Of a stretch of 31,938 nucleotides of DNA, positions 7,355 to 13,999 are shown piece by piece (within the stretch, counting starts at the first letter, position 1; each line of letters opens with the position of its first letter). The notes under the pieces are model-generated. The model ran no database searches, was not told the origin of the DNA, and saw nothing but the letters and a program-made list of their open reading frames with translations. The translations under genes were made by a program, and so were the position numbers. The DNA comes from JBKPIY01 sp046730475 (GTDB lineage: Bacteria; Actinomycetota; Thermoleophilia; Solirubrobacterales; 70-9). The stretch covers positions 1 through 31,938 of the forward strand of contig JBKPIY010000085.1 in the NCBI GenBank assembly GCA_046730475.1. Reading direction: 5' to 3'.

Positions 7355-8701
7355 ATTCCCGACGATCCCGCCGCCGCTTGGCAACGGATCCGGGCGCGGC
7401 TGCGAGAGGCTGTCGGCGACTCCACCTTCGACCTATGGTTCTCCGAGCTCAGGCTCGTCGCTGCCCGTGGGTCGACGCTCTATCTCTCCGGCCCGGCGCA
7501 CAAGGCGGCCTGGATCGAACGTCGCTACCCGGACGTGCTCATGTTCGCTCTCCGGGTCAGCGAGGCGGGCTATCACGAGCTCCGCTTCGTCGCCGCCCAA
7601 CCCGAGGGTGCCGCCGGGCCCACCCGCCCGCGGGGCCCTGCCACAGCCGCCGCCGCCCGGGTGGCCGTCAACCCCGCCTACACCTTCGAGCGATTCGTGA
7701 TTGGTCCAGCCAACCGGGTCGCGCACGGAGCCGCGCTGGTCGTCGCCGAGGCGCCGGGCGAAGCCTACAACCCCCTCTTCCTCCACGGCCCCCCGGGGCT
7801 CGGCAAGACCCATCTGCTCGGCGCAATCGCCAACTACCTGAGCGAACACACCCCCGAGCTCACCGTTCACTACACCACCGCCGAAGCCTTCACCAACGAG
7901 TTCGTCTCAGCCCTGCAGACCCGCGGCGTCGAGCGGTTCAAGCAACGCTATCGGCGCTACGACGTCCTCCTGATCGACGACGTCCAGTTCCTCGAGGGCA
8001 AGTCCCACACCGCCGACGAGTTCTTCCACACCTTCAAGGCCCTCCACGAAGCCGGCGCCCAGATCGTCCTATCCGCCGACCGCCTCCCCCTCCAGCTCTC
8101 CGCTCTGGCCGAGCGCCTGCGCCAGCGCTTTCAATGGGGGCTGACCGTCGAGCTCGAGCCCCCTGATCTCCTCACCCGTCGAGCAGTCCTCCGGCGCCTG
8201 GTAGTCGACCGCGAGAACCAGGTTGACGAGGAGGTCGTCACCGAGATCGCGGCCCGCGCCCTCAACCTCCGCGTCCTCGAGGGAGCGCTGACCCGGGTGG
8301 TCGCCCTCTCCTCCCTTACGGGCTCCCCCCTGACCCCGGAGCTCGTCAGCCGCGCCCTCCCGAACGAGACCACCTTTCCGCGCCAACGGCGGCCCGACGT
8401 CGAGCGAATCCAGGAGGAGGTCGCCGCGCGCCTCGATCTCACCCGCGCCGACCTCCTCTCCTCGTCGCGCGCCTCACACGTCACCCAGGCTCGCCAGCTC
8501 GCCATGCACCTCACCCGCGAGCTCACCGATCTTTCCCTTCCCGCGATCGCCGCCACCTTTCATCGCCGCGATCACACCACCGTCATTCACGCTCTCCGCC
8601 AGGTCTCCCGCCGCCTCCAATCCGACCAGGCACTTGCCGACCTCACCGCTACCCTCGCCAACGATCTCACCAGCAACGTCGGCGATTCCGATCGATCGTG
8701 A
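7355..8701 (+). CDS. dnaA: Replication initiator DnaA, with anomalous 5' end
   Basis: DnaA binds DnaA boxes at oriC, opens the duplex and helps load the helicase. Reading from 7355 gives about 448 residues. Domain I: WQRIRARLREAVGDSTFDLW followed by a typical strand/helix pattern to WIERRYPDV. Domain III: Walker A GPPGLGKTHLL at about residues 145-155 and Walker B LLIDDVQFL. Domain IV: ARQLAMHLTRELTDLSLPAI then RRDHTTVIHAL. In this frame there is no ATG, GTG or TTG between the upstream stop (7268-7270) and 7535, yet conserved domain I lies in that stretch. ATG at 7350, with GGAG 10 nt upstream, is one base out of frame. Either a single-base indel (real or a sequence error) separates ATG 7350 from the gene, or initiation uses ATT at 7355. 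Starting at GTG 7535 would delete domain I and is unlikely. Confidence 0.93.
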   Translation: MPDDPAAAWQRIRARLREAVGDSTFDLWFSELRLVAARGSTLYLSGPAHKAAWIERRYPDVLMFALRVSEAGYHELRFVAAQPEGAAGPTRPRGPATAAAARVAVNPAYTFERFVIGPANRVAHGAALVVAEAPGEAYNPLFLHGPPGLGKTHLLGAIANYLSEHTPELTVHYTTAEAFTNEFVSALQTRGVERFKQRYRRYDVLLIDDVQFLEGKSHTADEFFHTFKALHEAGAQIVLSADRLPLQLSALAERLRQRFQWGLTVELEPPDLLTRRAVLRRLVVDRENQVDEEVVTEIAARALNLRVLEGALTRVVALSSLTGSPLTPELVSRALPNETTFPRQRRPDVERIQEEVAARLDLTRADLLSSSRASHVTQARQLAMHLTRELTDLSLPAIAATFHRRDHTTVIHALRQVSRRLQSDQALADLTATLANDLTSNVGDSDRS

Positions 8702-8802
8702 CCGAACCGATTGACAGAATCGACTTCTCCACAAATCCACACCAATCCACAGCCCTTACTACTGCAAAACCATCCACACCACAGCAACGCCTCCCACACC
8801 CG
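8702..8802. other. oriC: Candidate oriC with DnaA-box cluster
   Basis: The dnaA-dnaN gap contains four same-strand copies of TCCACA. They are TTCTCCACA at 8725-8733 (fits TTNTCCACA), AAATCCACA at 8733-8741, CAATCCACA at 8743-8751 and CCATCCACA at 8770-8778. A weaker TCCCACA lies at 8792-8798. The first three are spaced 8 and 10 nt apart, about one helical turn. The stretch is clearly less GC-rich than its surroundings and includes TTACTACTGCAAAACC, a possible unwinding segment. Gene orientation switches across the rpmH-dnaA interval, consistent with bidirectional replication from here. TTGACA at 8711-8716 resembles a -35 for dnaN, but no good -10 follows it. Confidence 0.7.
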
Positions 8803-9909
8803 ATGAAGCTGACAGCATCCCGGCAAGCTCTTCTCGACGGTCTCGTAATCGCCTCTCGCGCCGTGTCCGCCCGCGCCGCCCTCCAGGCGCTCTCCGGGAT
8901 CCTTGTCTCGACCGATCAGGAGCAACCCCGTCTCCGTGCTACCGATATGGAGCTGGCCCTCGAGATCAGCTTCGACGGAAGTGCCGACCGCGCAGGCTCC
9001 GTTGTCCTCCCTGGGCGGCTTCTGGTCGAGGTGGTTCGCTCCCTTCCGGAGGGGGAGGTCAGGCTCGAGCTACGCGAGGCTGAGCGGGACGTCGAGATCA
9101 CCGCCGCCGCCTCGCGGTTTCACCTCAGGACTCTTCCAGCCGAGGACTTCCCTCGCCTTTCCGTACCCGATAGCGATCCCGTCCACCTCCCGGCTGCCGC
9201 CCTCCAGGCGACCGTGGCACGGGTGGCCCGAGCGGCCTCCCGCGACGAGGCTCGCCCGGTTCTCACTGGTGTCCTCGTCACCGCCGACGGCGCCGAGCTC
9301 ACCATGGTGGCCACCGACTCCTACCGCCTCGCTGTCAAGCGGACCGCCCTCGATCGCGAGGTGAGTGAGCCGATCGAGGCCAACATTCCCGCTCGCGCCC
9401 TGCGCGAGCTCGCCCGCCTGATCGAGGCCGCCCCGGACGACCCGGTGAAGGTGTGGCTGGCGCGCAACCAGGCGCTCTTCGGTGTCGGTGCCGCCCTCCT
9501 CAGCTCGCGCTTGATCGACGGTCAGTTTCCGAACTATCGCCAGCTCCTGCCGGAGTCCTACGAGCACGAGGTAAAGTTGCCGCGGGTCGAGCTACTCGAG
9601 ATCACCCGTCGCGTCTCCCAGTTGGCACAGCGAAACGCCGCCCTACGCCTCGCCTTCACCGAGGGCGAGCTGACCGTGTCCGCGGAGACGCCCGACCTCG
9701 GCGATGCGCGTGAGACGATGCCGGCGCCATTCCAGGGTGAGCCGCTGGAGATCGGCTTCAACCCCGAGTTCATCCGCGACGGGCTCGAGAGCGTCGAGTC
9801 CGACGAGGTGATGGTGAAGCTGATCTCGCCCCTGCGACCGGGGCTGCTGGAGCCCGCCGACGCCGATGACTTCAGCTACCTGGTGATGCCCATCCGGCTC
9901 AACGTTTAG
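8803..9909 (+). CDS. dnaN: DNA polymerase III beta subunit (sliding clamp)
   Basis: A 368-residue DnaN starting MKLTASRQALLDGL. It forms the dimeric ring that tethers the polymerase to DNA. Recognisable segments are LSGILV near residue 30, TMVATDSYRLAVKR in the second domain, SSRLIDGQFPNYRQLLPE, and the family-typical C terminus DDFSYLVMPIRL that lines the partner-binding pocket. GTG at 8698 would extend the frame through the DnaA boxes and overlap dnaA. The conserved N terminus starts at ATG 8803, so that start was taken. recF follows after 5 nt. Confidence 0.97.
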   Translation: MKLTASRQALLDGLVIASRAVSARAALQALSGILVSTDQEQPRLRATDMELALEISFDGSADRAGSVVLPGRLLVEVVRSLPEGEVRLELREAERDVEITAAASRFHLRTLPAEDFPRLSVPDSDPVHLPAAALQATVARVARAASRDEARPVLTGVLVTADGAELTMVATDSYRLAVKRTALDREVSEPIEANIPARALRELARLIEAAPDDPVKVWLARNQALFGVGAALLSSRLIDGQFPNYRQLLPESYEHEVKLPRVELLEITRRVSQLAQRNAALRLAFTEGELTVSAETPDLGDARETMPAPFQGEPLEIGFNPEFIRDGLESVESDEVMVKLISPLRPGLLEPADADDFSYLVMPIRLNV

Positions 9910-9914
9910 TTGCG

Positions 9915-10997
9915 ATGCGGATCGCCACGGTCGAGCCGCACGGCTTTCGCAACCTGACTGACGCCCCCACCCGCCTCGGGCCGGCGATCACGGTCCTTCA
10001 TGGCCCGAACGGCGCCGGGAAGACGAACCTGATCGAGGCGGTCTACTTTGGGCTGACAGCGCGGTCGTTCCGGTCCGGGTCCGACCGCGACCTGATCCGG
10101 TTCGGCGAGACGACCGCCCGGGTTGAGCTCGAGCTCGACGGCAACGAGGGTGCCGCCCGCCTTCTCACCGGCCTCGATCGCTCCGGGGAGCGCCGCCATC
10201 TCCTGGACGGTCGCCGGCTGGAGGGCGAGGGGGGGCGCCCGCTGGTGAGCATCTTCCATCCCGATCGCCTCCAGCTCCTCAAGGGCCCGCCCGCCCGCCG
10301 CCGTGCCCACCTCGATCGCTTCGTCGCTGCCCTTCGCCCGGCCCGGGCTGATCTTCGGGCCCGGTACGGAAGGACCCTCGCCCAGCGAAACGCCCTCCTC
10401 CACCGGGTTCGGGGCGGAGAAGTCTCCCGCGACGCGCTGGCGACCTGGGACGAGCGCCTCGCGATCGAAGCCGAGGCGCTGATCGTCGCCCGGGTCGAGG
10501 CGATCGAGGCGCTCGCGGCCCCCTTCGCTCAGCGTGCCTCGTCGCTCGGCCTCGTCCACGCCGAGATTTGCTATCGCCCGCGAACCGAGGCGACCGCGGA
10601 GGAAATCGCCGCCGTCCTGACCGAGCTCCGCGCCGGGGACCTCGGCCGCGCATACGTCACCTTCGGCCCGCAACTCGACGAGGTCGCGATCCGCGCCGCC
10701 GGCCGGTTGCTGCGGCGCTTCGGCTCCCAGGGCGAGCAACGGGCGGCCCTCCTCGGGCTGCTGTTCGCCGAGCGCGACGCCCTCATCGCCCGGGGGAGGC
10801 CAGCCCCGCTGATGCTGCTCGACGACGTGATGAGCGAGCTCGACCCCGCCCGCCGCCGCCTCCTGCTCGACTCGCTGGAGGGGGCGGGGCAGGCGCTGAT
10901 CACCGCCACCGAGCCGGCCCACGTGCCGAGCTCGCGGAAAGCCGTCCTGGTCGCGATCGACGGGGGCGCCTCGCGGGCGCTGGCGGCCGTCGCGTGA
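9915..10997 (+). CDS. recF: DNA replication and repair protein RecF
   Basis: A 360-residue SMC-like ATPase. The Walker A motif HGPNGAGKTNLIEAVYFG is at about residues 29-46. The N-terminal family sequence includes FRNLTD and ARSFRSGSDRDLIRFG. Later come FHPDRLQLLKGPPARRRAHLD (signature-like region), then the Walker B/D-loop LMLLDDVMSELDPARRRLLL. RecF works with RecO and RecR to load RecA at gaps. It sits 5 nt after dnaN and overlaps dciA by GTGA, giving a coupled dnaN-recF-dciA unit. Confidence 0.96.
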   Translation: MRIATVEPHGFRNLTDAPTRLGPAITVLHGPNGAGKTNLIEAVYFGLTARSFRSGSDRDLIRFGETTARVELELDGNEGAARLLTGLDRSGERRHLLDGRRLEGEGGRPLVSIFHPDRLQLLKGPPARRRAHLDRFVAALRPARADLRARYGRTLAQRNALLHRVRGGEVSRDALATWDERLAIEAEALIVARVEAIEALAAPFAQRASSLGLVHAEICYRPRTEATAEEIAAVLTELRAGDLGRAYVTFGPQLDEVAIRAAGRLLRRFGSQGEQRAALLGLLFAERDALIARGRPAPLMLLDDVMSELDPARRRLLLDSLEGAGQALITATEPAHVPSSRKAVLVAIDGGASRALAAVA

Positions 10998-11302
10998 CCC
11001 GTCGCCGCGCCCTTCGCCGTCTCGGCGACGCCCTGGATGAGACGGTGCGCCGGACGGCCCCCGCCACCCCCCTGGCGGCGGTGCAGGCCGCCTGGGCCGA
11101 GGCGGTTGGCGCCCGGATCGCCGCCGAGGCCCGCCCCGTCGCCGAGCGCGATGGCGTGATCACGGTCGCCTGCCGGTCTGCCACTTGGGCCGAGGAGCTC
11201 GATCTGCTCGCGGAGGCGCTGCTTGGGAGGCTGCGAGAAACGCTCGCCGAGGACGCCTGTCCGCGCTCCCTGCGGTTTCGCTCGGACGGATTCGCTTCCT
11301 GA
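10994..11302 (+). CDS. dciA: DUF721/DciA-type helicase loader
   Basis: A 102-residue protein of the DUF721 (DciA) family, start GTG 10994 overlapping the recF stop. The central AVQAAWAEAVGARIAAEARP and the RDGVITVACRSATWAEELDLL segment fit the family's KH-like core. DciA is the ancestral loader/operator of the replicative helicase in bacteria that lack DnaC or DnaI, and the position between recF and gyrB is typical of actinobacteria. The C-terminal tail is short (RFRSDGFAS). Confidence 0.85.
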   Translation: MTRRRALRRLGDALDETVRRTAPATPLAAVQAAWAEAVGARIAAEARPVAERDGVITVACRSATWAEELDLLAEALLGRLRETLAEDACPRSLRFRSDGFAS

Positions 11303-11369
11303 CACGGTTTGTGCGTGATTTGCAGGTATTTCGCCACCCGGGGAGGGGGGTTCCGGGGCGCTTGGCTGG

Positions 11370-11446
11370 TAAACTTATGTGAACTTGTCGAAGCCCCGAC
11401 CGCGCTTGCACGGATCTCTCCGCGCTGGGCTTTCAGGTCGGGGTTT
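11370..11446 (+). promoter_or_regulatory. gyrB leader: possible -10 and long hairpin
   Basis: The 170-bp dciA-gyrB gap has TAAACT at 11370-11375 as a possible -10 with no clear -35. Arms AAGCCCCGACC (11391-11401) and GGTCGGGGTTT (11436-11446) pair over 11 positions with one G-U, enclosing a 34-nt loop that has an inner GCGC/GCGC pair. The stem ends 26 nt before the gyrB ATG and would lie in the leader RNA. It could act as an attenuator or a stabilising 5' structure; it lacks the U tract of an intrinsic terminator. Gyrase genes are known to be supercoiling-controlled, but no evidence for that can be read here. Confidence 0.4.
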
Positions 11447-11472
11447 CCCGTGATTGGACACGAAAGGACTTG

Positions 11473-13986
11473 ATGGCGAAAACCCCTGAGCGCGGGGGGG
11501 CCAAGAAGAGGGGCTCCTCGCGAAGCACCAGTGGCACGCAGGCAGCCACCAACAGCGCGGCGAAGGCGGGCCGGGCGAAGAAGCAGCTCGGCGGCGCCAG
11601 CTACGACGCCCGCGACATCACCGTCCTCGAGGGCCTCGAGGCGGTTCGCAAGCGCCCCGGGATGTACATCGGCTCCACCGGCGCCCGGGGCCTCCATCAT
11701 CTCGTCTACGAGGTTGTGGACAACTCCGTGGATGAGGCGATCGCCGGCCACGCGAGCAAGGTCGTCGTCACCCTCCATCCCGACGACAGCGTCACCGTCG
11801 TCGACGACGGCCGCGGCATTCCCGTCGACCGCCATCCGAAGCTCCGCAAGCCCGCGGCCGAGGTCGTCCTCACCACCCTGCACGCCGGCGGCAAGTTCGG
11901 CGACGGCGGTGGCTACAAGGTCTCCGGCGGCCTCCACGGCGTCGGCGTCTCGGTGGTGAACGCCCTCTCCGAGGAGCTCCATCTCGAGGTGTGGCGCGAC
12001 GGCCACGTCTGGGAGCAAGACTACGAGCGGGGCAAGCCCACCACGAAGTTCAAGAAGGGCCGGGCGGTGAAGAGCACCGGCACGACCGTGACCTTCACGC
12101 CGGACCTGGAGATCTTCGACGAGCTCGAGTTCGACTTCCAGACCCTGGCCGAGCGCCTCCGGGAGACGGCCTTCCTCACCCGCGGGCTCAAGGTGGAGCT
12201 GATCGACGAGCGCGGCGCCGGCGAGAGGGTCGAGTTCCAATACAAGGGCGGGATCGCCGACTTCGTCAGGTACCTGAACGAGAGCAAGGACCCTCTCCAT
12301 CGCAAGATCGCGTACTTCGAGGGCGAGACCGAGGAGGGCCAGGTCGAGGTGGCGATGCAGTGGAACTCCTCCTACCAGGAGTCGATCTTCAGCTTCGCCA
12401 ACAACATCAACACCCACGAGGGTGGCACCCACCTCTCCGGGTTCCGCTCTGCGTTGACGCGGACGCTCAACGCCGTCGCCCGCAACCGCGGGCTGCTCAA
12501 GGAGAAGGACGAGAATCTCACCGGGGAAGACGTGCGCGAGGGGCTCACCGCGGTCGTCTCGGTGAAGCTCTCCGACCCCCAGTTCGAGGGCCAGACCAAG
12601 ACCAAGCTCGGCAACCCGCCGATTGAAGGGCTGGTGAAGGAGGTCGTCAACCGCTCGCTCGGGGAGTTCCTCGAGGAGAACCCCGCCGACGCCCGGCGGA
12701 TCCTGGTCAAGGCGGTCGACGCCGCCCGCGCCCGCGACGCGGCCCGCAAGGCCCGCGACCTCACTCGCCGCAAGTCGGCGCTCGAGAACTCGACCCTGCC
12801 GGGCAAGCTCGCGGATTGCTCGGTCAAGGATCCGCGCGACGCCGAGCTCTTCATCGTCGAGGGCGACTCGGCCGGTGGCTCGGCCAAGCAGGGGCGCGAC
12901 CGCAACACCCAGGCGGTGCTGCCCCTGCGCGGCAAGATCATCAACGTCGAGAAGAGCCGGATCGACAAGGTCCTGGCCTACAACGAGATCCAGGCCCTGA
13001 TCACCGCGATCGGCACCGGCGTCCACGACGAGTTCAACCTCGCCGAAGCCCGCTACCACAAGGTCGTGCTGATGACGGACGCCGACGTCGACGGCGCCCA
13101 CATCCGCACCCTCGTGCTCACCTTCCTCTACCGGCAGATGCCGGAGCTGATCGACGCCGGCTACGTCTACATCGCCAAGCCCCCGCTGTACAAGCTCAAG
13201 CAGGGTCAGCAGGAGGTCTGGATCGAGCGCGAGTCCCAGCTCGAGGAGCTCCTCCTGCGCGACAAGCTCGATGAGTTCAAGGTGATGGACGCCGACGGCA
13301 AGCAGCGCAAGCTCGGCAAGCGGCGCTGGCAGGATCTGACCCGACACTACAAGGCCTTCGAGGGCTGGCTCTCGACCCTGCGTGCCGAGTTCGGACACGA
13401 GGTGATCGACTTCATCTCGGAGTCCCACCTGCTGGAGTCGCAGGCGAAGACGATGGCGGCCGCGGCGGCGCTGTTCAAGGCCAAGGACCCCAAGGACCGG
13501 CCCTACCTCACCGAGCTCGTCAGCTCCGACCGTGACAACCTCGCGGTCAAGGGCACCCACCGGCGCACGGGGCTCGCCCGCGAGCACCGGATGCCGAAGG
13601 AGCTGTTCGAGCACAACGCCTACGGCCAGCTGATCGAGGCGCACGCCAGGCTCAGGGAGCTCGTCGGCGAGCCCCGCTTCGTTGTCGCCCTCGGGGACAA
13701 GGAGGCCGAGGCGGACTCGTTCGGCGAGCTCCGGCGGGCGGTGCTCGAGCTGGCGCGCGAGGGCGTGCAGCTGCAGCGCTTCAAGGGGCTCGGCGAGATG
13801 AACCCCGAGCAGCTCCGCGAGACGACCATGGACCCGGCCAGCCGCACCCTGCAGCAGGTTGCCATCGACGATGCCGCCTCCATCAACACCGAGCAGACCT
13901 TCTCGGATCTGATGGGGGACAAGGTCGAGGCCCGCAAGGACTTCATCGAGCGGCATGCACGAGACGTCCGGTTCCTGGACGTATAG
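11473..13986 (+). CDS. gyrB: DNA gyrase subunit B
   Basis: An 837-residue GyrB, the ATPase and metal-binding half of gyrase. The first 40 residues are a Lys/Ser-rich extension. The GHKL ATPase follows (VVDNSVDEAIAGH, DDGRGIPVD, SGGLHGVGVSVVNALS), then the transducer domain, then TOPRIM (FIVEGDSAGGSAKQGRDRNT and LMTDADVDGAHIRTLVLTFL). After IAKPPLYKLK there is an insertion of roughly 170 residues (about 580-745) before QRFKGLGEMNPEQL. Most Gram-positive GyrBs (near 640-690 residues) lack it, while E. coli-type GyrB has one at a comparable position. ATG at 11473 has AAAGGA 4 nt upstream. The stop overlaps the gyrA Shine-Dalgarno. Confidence 0.97.
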   Translation: MAKTPERGGAKKRGSSRSTSGTQAATNSAAKAGRAKKQLGGASYDARDITVLEGLEAVRKRPGMYIGSTGARGLHHLVYEVVDNSVDEAIAGHASKVVVTLHPDDSVTVVDDGRGIPVDRHPKLRKPAAEVVLTTLHAGGKFGDGGGYKVSGGLHGVGVSVVNALSEELHLEVWRDGHVWEQDYERGKPTTKFKKGRAVKSTGTTVTFTPDLEIFDELEFDFQTLAERLRETAFLTRGLKVELIDERGAGERVEFQYKGGIADFVRYLNESKDPLHRKIAYFEGETEEGQVEVAMQWNSSYQESIFSFANNINTHEGGTHLSGFRSALTRTLNAVARNRGLLKEKDENLTGEDVREGLTAVVSVKLSDPQFEGQTKTKLGNPPIEGLVKEVVNRSLGEFLEENPADARRILVKAVDAARARDAARKARDLTRRKSALENSTLPGKLADCSVKDPRDAELFIVEGDSAGGSAKQGRDRNTQAVLPLRGKIINVEKSRIDKVLAYNEIQALITAIGTGVHDEFNLAEARYHKVVLMTDADVDGAHIRTLVLTFLYRQMPELIDAGYVYIAKPPLYKLKQGQQEVWIERESQLEELLLRDKLDEFKVMDADGKQRKLGKRRWQDLTRHYKAFEGWLSTLRAEFGHEVIDFISESHLLESQAKTMAAAAALFKAKDPKDRPYLTELVSSDRDNLAVKGTHRRTGLAREHRMPKELFEHNAYGQLIEAHARLRELVGEPRFVVALGDKEAEADSFGELRRAVLELAREGVQLQRFKGLGEMNPEQLRETTMDPASRTLQQVAIDDAASINTEQTFSDLMGDKVEARKDFIERHARDVRFLDV

Positions 13987-13999
13987 GAGGTGACCGAAC

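Noticed and set aside
7141..8166. 341-codon plus-strand frame over the dnaA 5' half
   Set aside because: Wrong frame relative to the DnaA motifs, and Arg/Pro-rich. It was considered as an explanation for the dnaA start problem, but it does not encode domain I.
11715..11723. Perfect DnaA box (TTGTCCACA, minus strand) inside gyrB
   Set aside because: It encodes the invariant VVDNS of the GyrB ATPase site, so codon constraint explains it; it is single and not clustered.
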